A stretch of DNA of 64,000 bases from assembly GCF_012070565.1 (NCBI RefSeq), contig NZ_JAAQRO010000036.1:62001-126000 (forward strand), written 5' to 3'. The translations under genes and the position numbers were made by a program. Below the pieces are notes generated by a model. That model saw nothing but the letters and a program-made list of their open reading frames with translations. It searched no databases and was not told the DNA's origin. Source of the stretch: Anaerosporobacter faecicola. Lineage in GTDB: Bacteria > Bacillota > Clostridia > Lachnospirales > Lachnospiraceae. Positions 29,062-38,226 of the stretch are shown piece by piece (positions within the stretch are counted from its first letter, which is position 1; each line of letters starts with the position of its first letter).

Positions 29062-29622
29062 TTAATCTTTATTATGAAGGATATGGCAATACCCTCTATA
29101 CGAATCGAGAAGAAGGGCGGTAATCTCTTCTTCTGTAAAATCACAAGCATTTGTCGCTACCATTGAAGCAATACCATGGGTAACTACTCCTAGATAGACC
29201 AGTAATTTTTGCGATAACTCCCTTGATAACCCTGTTGTTTGTTGTATAATTGGCAAAATGCTGTCATCATCTCCGATTGCTCCCAATGTCTTAACTTCTA
29301 GATAATCCGACATGAATAGTAATCGGTAAAGATTTCTCTCTTTCTGTGCATATTGAATATAGGTTAAACCCACTGTTAAGAAGGATCGTTCCGATTGTCG
29401 CATATTCTCTTGCAATCTTGTTTGAAAATCCTGTTCAACTTGTTCGTACACTACTTTTTTTAATTGTTCCATATTGGTAAATGCACGAAAAACCGGCTGT
29501 GTTGAACAATGCAATTCCTTGGCAATGCTTCTTGCATTCACATGATCCCAACCTTCTCTCCTTGTTATGGTAATCGCTGCTTGAACTACGTCTTCTGCTG
29601 TTGTCTTTATTGTAGGTGGCAT
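29062..29622 (-). CDS. TetR/AcrR-family transcriptional regulator
   Basis: 186 aa. The N-terminal TetR HTH is clear: TAEDVVQAAITITRREGWDHVNARSIAKELHCSTQPVFRAFTNMEQLKKVV (about 8-58). A helical ligand domain follows with SFLTVGLTYIQYAQKERNLYRLLF and GVVTHGIASMVATNA. The GIASMVATN segment and overall shape are common in Clostridia TetR/TetR_C regulators of unknown ligand. Start ATG behind GGGAG. The downstream membrane-protein gene is the likely co-regulated partner. Confidence 0.85.
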   Translation of the reverse strand: MPPTIKTTAEDVVQAAITITRREGWDHVNARSIAKELHCSTQPVFRAFTNMEQLKKVVYEQVEQDFQTRLQENMRQSERSFLTVGLTYIQYAQKERNLYRLLFMSDYLEVKTLGAIGDDDSILPIIQQTTGLSRELSQKLLVYLGVVTHGIASMVATNACDFTEEEITALLLDSYRGYCHILHNKD

Positions 29623-29871
29623 GATTCCACTCCCTTCTCATTTTGTTGTTTTTTTGTTGTTTCTATTGCTGTTTTTTGATATTTCTCTGCTGTTTATTTC
29701 TTCTATTATGTTTTATTGCTGCTCTCCTTCTGGCTAAAATACTACCTTCACAGAACATAAACATACTCGGATATACGTATCGCATGATCCACTTCTATTA
29801 TCAATCGTATGCTGTTTCAATCGATATAATATAACAGCAGTTACATAACATCTGTTATTTATTATGCTATA
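29623..29871. other. Intergenic region without a recognised gene
   Basis: The stretch between the TetR start and the terminator of the cobalamin operon is T-rich on the plus strand. It contains only a Phe/Cys-rich reading frame that looks like low-complexity noise. It should hold the leftward tetR promoter, but I could not assign a convincing one. Confidence 0.4.
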
Positions 29872-29940
29872 GAAAAGATCATTTGTCAAACAAGAACAAC
29901 CGCTTCGAAAACGTGTTCTCTTTGTCACAAATGATCTTCT
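29872..29940 (-). terminator. Terminator of the cobalamin importer operon
   Basis: AGATCATTTGT (29875-29885) pairs perfectly with ACAAATGATCT (29926-29936), and an inner AGAACA / TGTTCT pair tightens the hairpin. On the minus strand it is followed by TTTTC. It lies about 60 bases beyond the ATPase stop. Confidence 0.65.
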
Positions 29941-30001
29941 AATCTACTTTTATCTTTTATCTTATATCTTTTATATTCTCAGTCTCTCTTGCCTTCTTTT
30001 T

Positions 30002-30793
30002 CTATACCCCACCACTATTCGGTATAAAATACCGGTCACCTGTATGGCTATTTCGTTCCATGTAAAAATCAATCTCATATACTGCTTTTAGATTCTTAAC
30101 AGTTAAAACTTCCTCTACAGGACCAGCATCATATATTTCTCCATCTTTCATAAGAATGATCTCATTACAATATTTTGCAGCAAGATTTAGATCATGAAGG
30201 ATTGCGATTACTGTTTTATCCTTCTCTCGGTTTAATGTTCGAAGGGTATCCATCAAATCAACTTGGTGTTTAATATCCAAACTTGCAATGGGCTCATCTA
30301 GCACAAGCCATGGGGTATCTTGTGCAATGGTTCTTGCCACCAACACTCGTTGCGCTTCTCCTCCACTCAATTGGGTAAAATATTGATCTTTTAGATGGAT
30401 GCATTTTGTTGCTTCTAACGCTTGCAATATGATTGTCTCATCTTCCTTACCCAGTCCTTGAAAATGTTTCTGATAGGGTGTTCTTCCCATTGCAACAATA
30501 TCATACACCGTAAATTCAGCATCGATAGCCGTTTTCTGAGGAACGAACGACACAAGTCTGGCAAACTCCTCTTGCTTTAAGCGCGTGATATCCTTTTGAT
30601 CCAATTGAATCTTTCCTGCTTTAACCGGAAGCAACCGAAGTAAATGACGCATCAAAGACGTTTTCCCACTTCCATTGGGTCCAAGTATGCCATAGAAATT
30701 ACCTGCTGATAGCTTACAGGTGATTTCTTTAAGGATCATTCGGTCACTCGTCGTCGGCTTCCAGCTCAGTTTAGCTATATTAATCGTCTTCAT
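30002..30793 (-). CDS. btuD: Cobalamin ABC importer ATPase (BtuD/FecE type)
   Basis: 263 aa. Walker A GPNGSGKTSLMR (about 39-50), Q-loop FVPQKT, signature LSGGEAQRVLVART (about 142-155), Walker B WLVLDEPIASLD and H-loop AILHDLNLAAKYC. These match the FecE/BtuD group, which powers uptake through FecCD-type permeases. It is the third gene of an operon with permease and binding lipoprotein under a cobalamin riboswitch, hence vitamin B12 rather than iron-siderophore is the likely cargo. Confidence 0.88.
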   Translation of the reverse strand: MKTINIAKLSWKPTTSDRMILKEITCKLSAGNFYGILGPNGSGKTSLMRHLLRLLPVKAGKIQLDQKDITRLKQEEFARLVSFVPQKTAIDAEFTVYDIVAMGRTPYQKHFQGLGKEDETIILQALEATKCIHLKDQYFTQLSGGEAQRVLVARTIAQDTPWLVLDEPIASLDIKHQVDLMDTLRTLNREKDKTVIAILHDLNLAAKYCNEIILMKDGEIYDAGPVEEVLTVKNLKAVYEIDFYMERNSHTGDRYFIPNSGGV

Positions 30794-30829
30794 ATCGTTA
30801 ACCGTACCTTTCCCATCTCAATTTTCCTC

Positions 30830-31909
30830 TTACTGCATGTGCATTCTTTTTTGTCTATAAAAAAGTATAAATATAAAATACGGTGCACCAATGATTGCAG
30901 TTATGATACCAACTGGTATCTCCGAAGGTGGTACTGCCATACGGGCAATGGTATCGCTTAAGATCATAAATATTGCACCAGTAAAGAAGGAATAAGGAAG
31001 TAAGGTTCTGTAATCCGGTCCACTAATCAGTCGGACACAATGGGGAATAATCAATCCCACAAAGCCAATGATGCCACTTACTGATACACTGGCTGCTACT
31101 AATAACGAGGATATAGTAATCAAAATCTGAATCACTTTCTTCGTATCAATTCCTAAGGTTTTCGCTGTTTCTTCCCCTGTTAGAATAACATTTAGCTCGC
31201 GGGTAAAGCACAGCAAAATTGCAAACCCTAGCAATGTGAAAATCAGTAAAAAGCGGACTTTATCCCAGGATGCCGAACTAAAACTCCCCAGTGTCCACAT
31301 ATAGACTTTTTCAATCTTATCGTGATTGAAGGTCATTAATAGTGATATGACTGCTGAAAACATCGTACTTAACGCCGTTCCAATCAGTAGCATATTGACA
31401 ACGGATCGCCCCACTCCTATCTTTGCTACTCCATATACAAGAATAACAGCAAGTATTGCTCCTATAAATGCGAATACGCCAATAACGCCAAGTCCAAATA
31501 AAGAGATCTGTATTCCACTTAACATGGCAAGAGTTGCTCCCAACGCAGCTCCCGAGGACACTCCAAGAATATGAGGGTCCGCCAGAGGGTTACGAAAAAT
31601 TCCTTGAAAAGTGGCACCTACAATTGCCAACGCACCTCCTGTCAATGCAGACAGGAATACACGAGGAAGGCGCACATTCCATATAATTGCATATGTTGTT
31701 TTCTTCACATCATCCGCGGATATCCACTGATTAACTATTGGGATCTTAGAAGCAATCACTTTCCCAATACTAGCTGGTGATATGGAGGCAACTCCAAGAG
31801 AAGTTGCAAGGCACATTAGTAGGAATAATACAACCAACAAACCACCTGTAACCAACATGCATCTTTTCTTATTGTATTGTCTCGTTGCTCTGCTCGTTCC
31901 TTTTTTCAT
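30830..31909 (-). CDS. btuC: Cobalamin ABC importer permease (BtuC/FecCD family)
   Basis: 359 aa with about ten membrane helices. FecCD hallmarks: IIWNVRLPRVFLSALTGGALAIVGATFQGIFRNPLADPHILGVSSGAALGA-type segment near residues 68-118, GIIGFVGLIIPHCVRLISGPDYRTLLP (about 282-308), and DTIARMAVPPSEIPVGIITAIIGAPYFIFIL at the C-terminus. Homodimerises and binds two copies of the ATPase. The ribosome site is modest (GAAGAG). Second gene of the riboswitch-controlled operon. Confidence 0.9.
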   Translation of the reverse strand: MKKGTSRATRQYNKKRCMLVTGGLLVVLFLLMCLATSLGVASISPASIGKVIASKIPIVNQWISADDVKKTTYAIIWNVRLPRVFLSALTGGALAIVGATFQGIFRNPLADPHILGVSSGAALGATLAMLSGIQISLFGLGVIGVFAFIGAILAVILVYGVAKIGVGRSVVNMLLIGTALSTMFSAVISLLMTFNHDKIEKVYMWTLGSFSSASWDKVRFLLIFTLLGFAILLCFTRELNVILTGEETAKTLGIDTKKVIQILITISSLLVAASVSVSGIIGFVGLIIPHCVRLISGPDYRTLLPYSFFTGAIFMILSDTIARMAVPPSEIPVGIITAIIGAPYFIFILFYRQKRMHMQ

Positions 31910-31939
31910 ATCGACTCATCTCTTCACTTTCGTATCGGT

Positions 31940-32902
31940 TTACTTAAATGCATCTGGATGAATGATTTTCGCTAATTCCTCTAATCCTTGCGCATTACGG
32001 TATCCTTGACGATCTAGTAGATTATTATCGATTTCATACACCTGACCGTTCTTAACAGCTGTCAAATCCTGATAGCCATTGGCTGTCATGAAACTATCTT
32101 TTGTTCCAGCACTTGCACTTAAGATAATAATATCTGGATCTTTCGCTAGTAAGCTTTCTAATGAGTAATTCCAACCAGATACATCTGCTGCTACATTCTC
32201 ACCACCAGCCATTGTTAATAGATTCCCAACAAATGTATCTCCACCAGCTGTGTAATCGCCAAATTCACCAAATCCAACTACATAATATACCGTTGGTTTG
32301 TCAAGATCTTTGACTGCACTTACTACCGCTTCTTCTTTTTCTTTCATTTCATTGATTGTAGCAACAGCTACATCCTGTTTATTTAATACTTTACCAAGTA
32401 TTTCAATAATCGAATATACACCATCAACAGAATTTTCATTATATAATTCAATGACTGTAATTCCTAAATCATTTAATTTATTAAAGTTTTCTTCACTAAA
32501 ATGTGTAGATGTAACAACTACATCTGGTTCTAAACTAACAATTTTTTCAATATTAGGCTCATTCATTGATCCAATGGATTCAACAGAAGTAACTTCTTCT
32601 GGATAATCACAATAATCTGTACGACCAACTAATTTGTCACCTGCATCTAATTGATAGATTAGCTCACTGATATTAGGCGCAACAGAAATTACTTTCTGAG
32701 GTTCTGCATCAACGGTTACTTCACTGCCAAAGGAATCCGTAACGGTAATTGGATACGTGGTTTCTGTTGCCTGTTGTGTCTCCTGTACCTGATCTTTGGA
32801 AGCATTCTTATTGTCTTCCTTGCTACATCCCGTTACCATAACACTAAGTACCAATACGGTAACCAATAACATACCTACGAGTTTCTTCATTCTTTTCTTC
32901 AT
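31940..32902 (-). CDS. btuF: Cobalamin-binding lipoprotein (BtuF-like)
   Basis: 320 aa from the ATG at 32902, 6 bases after GGAG; an in-frame ATG at 32914 is also possible. Signal peptide with lipobox MVTGC, then a class-III periplasmic-binding fold: YPITVTDSFGSEVTVDAEPQKVISVAPNISE, LVGRTDYCDYPEEV, NIEKIVSLEPDVVVTSTHFS, VYYVVGFGEFGDYTAGGDTFVGNLL. RTDYCDYP closely resembles the BtuF motif around the ligand pocket. It is the first gene after the cobalamin riboswitch, which supports B12 or a cobinamide precursor as ligand. Confidence 0.9.
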   Translation of the reverse strand: MKKRMKKLVGMLLVTVLVLSVMVTGCSKEDNKNASKDQVQETQQATETTYPITVTDSFGSEVTVDAEPQKVISVAPNISELIYQLDAGDKLVGRTDYCDYPEEVTSVESIGSMNEPNIEKIVSLEPDVVVTSTHFSEENFNKLNDLGITVIELYNENSVDGVYSIIEILGKVLNKQDVAVATINEMKEKEEAVVSAVKDLDKPTVYYVVGFGEFGDYTAGGDTFVGNLLTMAGGENVAADVSGWNYSLESLLAKDPDIIILSASAGTKDSFMTANGYQDLTAVKNGQVYEIDNNLLDRQGYRNAQGLEELAKIIHPDAFK

Positions 32903-32951
32903 ATTATTCTCCATTCTTGTGTAACTTCTCTCCCAAAGAACACACGATTTT

Positions 32952-33152
32952 GTTATGGCAGGTTTCCTGGCTCATGACTTAACCTTACTCACCGTACCTT
33001 CTCGAACACATACAAAAGAAATTCAATCTACCAATCTCTCTTCCATGCACCAATGGTTAACAACGGTTTTCATCATCACTTACAGTAGTGGGGGCTGCTG
33101 CAGACTTACACTGCATTCCCTTTTAACTTAATAGATAAGCACCATACAAATT
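32952..33152 (-). ncRNA. Cobalamin (AdoCbl) riboswitch
   Basis: On the minus strand the element starts near 33152, carries the conserved AAAAGGGAA segment followed by GTGTAAGTCTGCAGCAGCC and CCCACTACTGTAA, and ends with the B12 box AGCCAGGAAACCTGCC (32957-32972). These are the conserved core of the cobalamin riboswitch. It sits about 50 bases before btuF and should shut off the importer operon when B12 is plentiful, probably by hiding the btuF ribosome site. It identifies the cargo of the operon. Confidence 0.95.
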
Positions 33153-33255
33153 GCCCAACCATTATATCGAACTTTTTAACGATTTACAATGGTTTATTTT
33201 CATTTTATTAATATATACCAAACTGAGTTAATTTATGAATGCTACTATTTTTCTT

Positions 33256-33819
33256 CTATAAAACTGGTGTCTTCAGTCCAACAAATCCATTGAGAGCTGC
33301 CAGAAGCAAAATGATAACACATAGGAGCAATCCTGCGCCTACGCATGCTTTTCCTTGTAATTTTGCCACTTCTTTTAGATAGATCGCAAAAAGTAGGATC
33401 TTCCAAATTAAAACACCAACAAATATAATATTAAAGACCATTCCCCAAATAACATTGTTCCAAAATACATAAAAAAATACTTCCGTTACTGTTACGGTCA
33501 CTGCACAAATCGCAGTAGGAATATATGTGATTCCCCATGAAAATAAATGATTTTTACATGTTGTCTTACTACCAAAGCACTTACAAATCCCCCATAACCC
33601 TACACAAATCAGCACATAGGACAGAATACCAAGGACAAGTAATCTAAGCATATGTATGTAATCGATACTTCCTTGGTTGCTGTTCTTACAATATCGAAGA
33701 ACCGGTTCAAATACTGCATTAATTAGTACCGTTAGCAACACAAGACACCAGGAAAGTACCTTCCTTTCCTCTTGAAATGCTTGAACTGGATGATTTATTG
33801 CTTCCATTAATTTTTTCAT
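33256..33819 (-). CDS. Yip1-like integral membrane protein
   Basis: 187 aa, five predicted membrane helices starting near residue 24 (LVLLTVLINAVFEPVL). The opening MKKLMEAINHPVQAFQEERK, a cytoplasmic amphipathic lead into the membrane, and the hydrophobic core resemble the YIP1 domain proteins of Firmicutes; this assignment is tentative. Last gene of a six-gene minus-strand operon with an ABC transporter and an ECF sigma factor. Starts only 3 bases after the preceding gene. It may act as a membrane partner of that system. Confidence 0.6.
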   Translation of the reverse strand: MKKLMEAINHPVQAFQEERKVLSWCLVLLTVLINAVFEPVLRYCKNSNQGSIDYIHMLRLLVLGILSYVLICVGLWGICKCFGSKTTCKNHLFSWGITYIPTAICAVTVTVTEVFFYVFWNNVIWGMVFNIIFVGVLIWKILLFAIYLKEVAKLQGKACVGAGLLLCVIILLLAALNGFVGLKTPVL

Positions 33820-33822
33820 ATG

Positions 33823-34098
33823 TTACCCTCCGAATATTTTCAAAAATAGATTCGTATATCTTGTACCGAATATTGCCGTAAAGACCATTGTCTGAACAAC
33901 AGAAGTGAGCAAAGCAAATCTCCATGGGGTTTCAACAATTTTTCTCTTAATTTGTTCAAGTTTAGTAATCGGTTCTACTACCTTCCCCTTTGCTAAGACA
34001 TAGGTAAGCATCTGTTCTTTTTGTTGCTCTGTCGGAGTTGAATCTTGTTTTATCATTTCAAGGGCTTCTATTACGATATCGCTCTTATTCTTCTTCAT
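33823..34098 (-). CDS. Small single-pass membrane protein, possible anti-sigma partner
   Basis: 91 aa. A soluble helical N-terminus (MKKNKSDIVIEALEMIKQDS..EQQKEQMLTYVLAKGKV), then one membrane helix (about 59-77, FALLTSVVQTMVFTAIFG). Starts inside the last codons of the sigma-factor gene, overlapping it by 14 bases. ECF sigma factors are frequently cotranscribed with a membrane anti-sigma factor in just this arrangement, and this protein has that topology. It has no recognisable zinc anti-sigma motif (HxxxCxxC), so the role is inferred from context. Confidence 0.6.
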   Translation of the reverse strand: MKKNKSDIVIEALEMIKQDSTPTEQQKEQMLTYVLAKGKVVEPITKLEQIKRKIVETPWRFALLTSVVQTMVFTAIFGTRYTNLFLKIFGG

Positions 34099-34645
34099 TA
34101 CATTTCTCCCTCCTCACTTCATCCATATAATTCGATATAAAACTTTTCTTTGCTCTCTGTAATAAGCTTTCCGTCGCTTTTGGGGTTTTCCCAATAAGGG
34201 AAGCGATTTCTTTTACACTTCTTCCATCCATGTATTTTAAACTCAATATAATCCTATACTGTTCGGACAATCTCTCCAAACACGTATGTACCGTCTCCTG
34301 TTCCAACATCCGAACTAGATTTTCTTGTAAATCTTGCATGGGATCTTCTATTTGTTCTGTCATACGGTCATTCATCTCAACAAACTCAAACTTACTACGA
34401 TATTGGGTTCGATAAAAATCATTTAACTTATTCTTTGCAATATGGTACACCCATGTTCGCTCCGAGCACAACCCTTTAAATGTTAGGAGTCCCTTATACA
34501 CTGCTAGAAAAATCTCCTGCGTAAGATCTTCTGCTAACATGGAATCAAACCCCGTTCGCAAATATATGAACTGATAGATTTCATCAATATACGAGTGATA
34601 GATTTTAATAAATCTTTGCTCTCGTTCCTCTCTTAATCCACTCAT
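34085..34645 (-). CDS. ECF-type RNA polymerase sigma factor
   Basis: 186 aa from the ATG at 34645 with GAGGGA. Region 2 spans about residues 10-75 (FIKIYHSYIDEIYQFIYLRTG, AEDLTQEIFLAVYKGL, ERTWVYHIAKNKLNDFYR). Region 4 is near 120-175 (CLERLSEQYRIILSLKYMDGRSVKEIASLIGKTPKATESLLQRAKKSF). A short linker replaces region 3, as in ECF sigmas. It lies in an operon with an ABC-2 exporter and a secreted small protein, which suggests control of envelope or antibiotic-peptide stress. Its target promoter is not recognised. Confidence 0.93.
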   Translation of the reverse strand: MSGLREEREQRFIKIYHSYIDEIYQFIYLRTGFDSMLAEDLTQEIFLAVYKGLLTFKGLCSERTWVYHIAKNKLNDFYRTQYRSKFEFVEMNDRMTEQIEDPMQDLQENLVRMLEQETVHTCLERLSEQYRIILSLKYMDGRSVKEIASLIGKTPKATESLLQRAKKSFISNYMDEVRREKCNEEE

Positions 34646-34655
34646 TCTCATTCCC

Positions 34656-35069
34656 TCATTGGATATTACACTTCTTCGTTAATAGAACAGTATCTTTATA
34701 TCGTATTTCAATTTTGATTGTACCTTTCGTCACCTGATCTGCTTCCAATTCATAAACAAGGATATCTTTTTGATCCTTTTTCGTTGCCTTTGTCTCTGCT
34801 TTGATTTCCTCATCATTTCGATACCATTTAACAGTATATTCCACTCCCTTTGGACTTTCAACAAAGAAGATACTTGCAAAAATCGCATTTCCTTCTTCCA
34901 GATTCTCCTCTTCTTTTGCATTCTCAAGTTCTTTTTGCGATTCATAACCTTGATTTGCAATTACACAAGCCTGGATCGTATCCTGATTACCGCACAACCG
35001 TAAAAACGTAGCTACTATTAGAATTACTGCAACACATAATAACGCTATCTTCTTCCCTTTCATATCCAT
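34656..35069 (-). CDS. Membrane-anchored extracellular protein of unknown function
   Basis: 137 aa. N-terminal hydrophobic anchor or signal (KIALLCVAVILIVATFLRLCG), with a Cys at 26 that is not in a proper lipobox. A Glu/Lys-rich linker then leads to a predicted beta domain (GNAIFASIFFVESPKGVEYTVKWYRNDEEIKAETKA..GTIKIEIRYKDTVLLTKK) resembling small Ig-like extracellular modules. Encoded 12 bases after the ABC-2 permease and before the sigma gene. Probably a surface sensor or accessory of the exporter; function unknown. Confidence 0.6.
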   Translation of the reverse strand: MDMKGKKIALLCVAVILIVATFLRLCGNQDTIQACVIANQGYESQKELENAKEEENLEEGNAIFASIFFVESPKGVEYTVKWYRNDEEIKAETKATKKDQKDILVYELEADQVTKGTIKIEIRYKDTVLLTKKCNIQ

Positions 35070-35080
35070 TCCTCCTCTTC

Positions 35081-35860
35081 CTATTCCCCATAATTAAATT
35101 CATCTTGTTTCCTAAAAATTCCGTATGCTACCGAGCAAAATATAAGAATACTGCCTCCAAACATAAGCATCGCTAAAATAAAATGCGGTAAATCTGAAGT
35201 TTCCGACAATGCTTGCATCATTACTCCCGGTGCTAGTAATTGTAAGTTTTCAACCATACTTGTAGATAAATGTAATGCCTTACCTACACCCTCCACAATC
35301 ATGACAAAAAAACGAGGCATTAATACCAATCCGATTGCAAGGCTCCATATTAATGCCCCCTTGGATGACCTAGCTATCACAGAAATTAAGATTCCCATTG
35401 ACGCATATACCATAATGTAGCCCCATAAAGGAAGCAAAAATTGGATTAGGATCTTCATATGTCGTATATCTCCACTTACCGCAAGAATTACACTGGTAAC
35501 TGGTAATAGATAAAGGAATGACAGTATTAGTGATAAAACCACGATAACGAACAACTTTGATAGCATCACTCTATGTTTGGGTATCCCTGAACAAAGGATA
35601 CAGTCTAATACGTTATGTTCACGATCTGAAGAAAATAGATCATAATATGTTGACAATACTGCCCAAGAACCAAATATCATATGAGGAAGAAATAATGTTA
35701 TAAATGAAACCTGATTATTTTTAATCAAATTACTTTTTCCTCCTGTTGCATAGAAGAAAAAGATCCCCATTCCTGCCAAGGCAACCCATATCATTATGGT
35801 TCGTGCATTCATAGCTTTTCGAAAATCTCGAACAAACAGCGTTCGTACTCTACCATTCAT
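35081..35860 (-). CDS. ABC-2 type exporter permease
   Basis: 259 aa with six hydrophobic segments (TIMIWVALAGMGIFFFYATGG; VSFITLFLPHMIFGSWAVLSTYYDLFSSDREHNVLDCILCSGIPKHRVMLSKLFVIVVLS). The SSDREHNVLDCIL segment after the second helix is typical of ABC-2 permeases. The gene overlaps or abuts the ATPase gene (2-base gap) and together they form an exporter. Substrate unknown; linkage to an ECF sigma suggests a peptide or envelope-stress role. Confidence 0.85.
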   Translation of the reverse strand: MNGRVRTLFVRDFRKAMNARTIMIWVALAGMGIFFFYATGGKSNLIKNNQVSFITLFLPHMIFGSWAVLSTYYDLFSSDREHNVLDCILCSGIPKHRVMLSKLFVIVVLSLILSFLYLLPVTSVILAVSGDIRHMKILIQFLLPLWGYIMVYASMGILISVIARSSKGALIWSLAIGLVLMPRFFVMIVEGVGKALHLSTSMVENLQLLAPGVMMQALSETSDLPHFILAMLMFGGSILIFCSVAYGIFRKQDEFNYGE

Positions 35861-35862
35861 TC

Positions 35863-36735
35863 TTACACCTCCTTTATATGAAGCTGTTCTTGTACAAGTT
35901 GACTAATATTTGATTCTTTTACCTCGTATATATGAACTTTACATTCACATAACCGTGCAACAAGTGTTGGCACTTGTTCCCTACTTATATGTGCAGTAAG
36001 TGTTGTTCTATATACATCAACAGAAATTGCTTCTGCTGTTCCTGTTTTCCAATCCTCTTGTAACAATTCATTCACTACTTCTTGGGAGATGATTGATGTA
36101 GTAAACATATAATACGGATGAATCTCTTTGTTATACGTAAGATACCCTTTATCTAGAATGGCAATATTCGTGCATATTTCATCCATATCTTGAAGGATAT
36201 GAGAAGAGATCAGAATACTTTTTCCTTTCATATGAATGTTTTTTATGATACGCTTGATCTCTACTGTTGCCATTGGATCCAATCCTGCAGTTGGTTCATC
36301 AAGAATATAGAAGTCTGGATTACCCGCCATAGCAATCACAATTTGTAATTTCTTTTGCTGTCCTGGTGATAGGTGTTTTACTTTTTTCCTTCCTTCTAAC
36401 TTCAATACATCAAGAAGAACAAAACTCTCTTTCATGTCTGCATTTCTTAATTTTGTAAAAAAGCGAATGGTCTCCTCTACCGTTAATCCATCATCAAATC
36501 GGCAACTTTGTGGCATATAGCCAATGTATGGTTTTTGCACTTTTAACTGAATGGACCCTTTTGTTGGTTTCATTAATCCACTCAGCACACGCAGCAATGT
36601 TGTTTTTCCAGCACCATTTTCTCCAATTAAACCATATACCTCCCCTTGCTCGATCGACAGATTAATATCATGTAATATTTCCGTATTTTGAAATGATTTT
36701 GTTACATTCTCTGTAGAAAGAACATATTGTTTCAT
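35863..36735 (-). CDS. ABC exporter ATPase
   Basis: 290 aa. Walker A GENGAGKTTLLR (about 38-49), Q-loop GYMPQS, signature HLSPGQQKKLQIV, Walker B FYILDEPTAGLDP and H-loop LISSHILQDMDEI; the C-terminal 80 residues form the regulatory tail seen in DrrA/BcrA-like ATPases. First gene of a compact minus-strand operon: ATPase, ABC-2 permease, secreted protein, ECF sigma, 91-aa membrane protein, Yip1-like protein. The 177-base AT-rich DNA upstream should contain the promoter; no clear sigma-A site is seen there. Confidence 0.92.
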   Translation of the reverse strand: MKQYVLSTENVTKSFQNTEILHDINLSIEQGEVYGLIGENGAGKTTLLRVLSGLMKPTKGSIQLKVQKPYIGYMPQSCRFDDGLTVEETIRFFTKLRNADMKESFVLLDVLKLEGRKKVKHLSPGQQKKLQIVIAMAGNPDFYILDEPTAGLDPMATVEIKRIIKNIHMKGKSILISSHILQDMDEICTNIAILDKGYLTYNKEIHPYYMFTTSIISQEVVNELLQEDWKTGTAEAISVDVYRTTLTAHISREQVPTLVARLCECKVHIYEVKESNISQLVQEQLHIKEV

Positions 36736-36912
36736 AGCAACTTCACTCCTTCCTCTGCTACTTTTGTAGCTTCATAAGAATAGTCGCTATAATTATATAA
36801 ATCCTTCGTTTTTTTTTTATTAAATTATTAGATTTTGTTTCTATGATCTCATCTCTTATCATCAAATGTTTTTTTAGAACATCCCATAACACTTTCATCT
36901 ATATTATGAGAA

Positions 36913-38226
36913 TTATTGTTTTTCCCTTATCCTTTCGTTATGTTTTATTCCATATCCACAATAATCCAACACCAATTCACAAAAAACAGAATTCGCCCAA
37001 GAAAACCATGGTCTTGAATATGCAGTTGGATCATCAACATCAAAAGATTCATGCACGAGATTTGTTCCTGCATCATTTGCAGCAATAAGGTCCAACATCT
37101 CCTTCTTTTCCTGCATTGAGTCCGAAGTCAATCCTTGTATAGCAAGAGCCATCGGCCATATAGAGCGACTCTTCGTATGCGGACTTCCAATCCCTTTTGC
37201 CTTTGTTCCATAATAATAATATGGATTCTGGTCACTCAGTACGACTTCTCTTGTATTCCGATACCGTTCTTCTTGGTTGCAGCAATAACCGAAATATGGC
37301 ATAGACAAAAGACTTGGTAGATTCGCATCATCCATAACCAGATACTGACCAAATCCATCCACTTCATATGCATAATATTCTTTCTTTTCACCAGGAACAA
37401 TTGCCAGTTTCTCAATTGCTTCCCGTACTTCCCTAGCAAAATTCCTTGCTTCCTTGGCAAATATGTCATCAGCATAGATATCCTCTGCGATTTCTGCCAT
37501 CTCATCAAGTATCACAGACGCTAACATATTCGACGGAATCAAATACCCATATACACAGGCATCATCACTAGGTCGAAAACCGGACCAGATTAGTCCAACA
37601 TTGCTCTTAACCAATGCACCTTTCCCTTCTCTTGATAAGGTATCTGTAAAAAACGTGTTATCCCGTTGAAAAGAATAGGAAGACCTGTTCTCATGATCTT
37701 GTTCTGTTCGAAAGACATTTACGATCATCTTGGCTGCTTCTAACCATTCTTTTGTAAAATGTGAACTACATCCAGTATTCTTCCAAAGTAAATAGGATAA
37801 TTGTACGGGATAGCATAACGAATCAATCTCATACTTTCTCTCCCATAACTCTGGTTTCATATCTGTCTGATCCTTTGCCCAACACCTTCCATTCGCTGTC
37901 TCATTAAATGCATTGGCATAGGGATCAATCTGTATACACTGCATTTGCTTCTTAATCAGTCCACAGATCAATTCTTCTAATTCTGGTTCCTCTTTGGCTA
38001 ACATCAAAAATGGTCGAAATTGACATGCGGAATCCCGAAGCCACATCGCTGGAATATCTCCTGTTATGACAAAAACAGAATCATCCTCCAAAACTTTAAT
38101 GGTTGTCTGAAGGGTATTGGATATACATTTTTCAAACATCACAGCTAATTTACTTTCTGCCCCGAATTTTTCTTTTACTAATTGGATAGCCTGATTGATT
38201 GCTTGGTACTGTTCTTTTACTTTCAT
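36913..38226 (-). CDS. GH125 exo-alpha-1,6-mannosidase
   Basis: 437 aa from the ATG at 38226 behind AAAGGA; a GTG at 38247 would add 7 residues without a site. GH125 (formerly DUF1237) motifs: VITGDIPAMWLRDSACQFRPF (about 53-73), IQIDPYANAFNE, CWAKDQTDMKPELWERKYEIDSLCYPVQLSYLLW, SGFRPSDDACVYGYLIPSNM, and SPHTKSRSIWPMALAIQGL near the C-terminus. The family releases terminal alpha-1,6-mannose from N-glycan-like oligosaccharides. No signal peptide. It stands alone between the ABC/sigma operon and the tRNA-Ser, away from the galactan genes. Confidence 0.92.
   Translation of the reverse strand: MKVKEQYQAINQAIQLVKEKFGAESKLAVMFEKCISNTLQTTIKVLEDDSVFVITGDIPAMWLRDSACQFRPFLMLAKEEPELEELICGLIKKQMQCIQIDPYANAFNETANGRCWAKDQTDMKPELWERKYEIDSLCYPVQLSYLLWKNTGCSSHFTKEWLEAAKMIVNVFRTEQDHENRSSYSFQRDNTFFTDTLSREGKGALVKSNVGLIWSGFRPSDDACVYGYLIPSNMLASVILDEMAEIAEDIYADDIFAKEARNFAREVREAIEKLAIVPGEKKEYYAYEVDGFGQYLVMDDANLPSLLSMPYFGYCCNQEERYRNTREVVLSDQNPYYYYGTKAKGIGSPHTKSRSIWPMALAIQGLTSDSMQEKKEMLDLIAANDAGTNLVHESFDVDDPTAYSRPWFSWANSVFCELVLDYCGYGIKHNERIREKQ

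Noticed and set aside
29643-29834. Plus-strand ORF rich in Phe, Cys and Leu
   Set aside because: It arises from T-rich intergenic DNA, has no ribosome site and does not resemble a real membrane protein.
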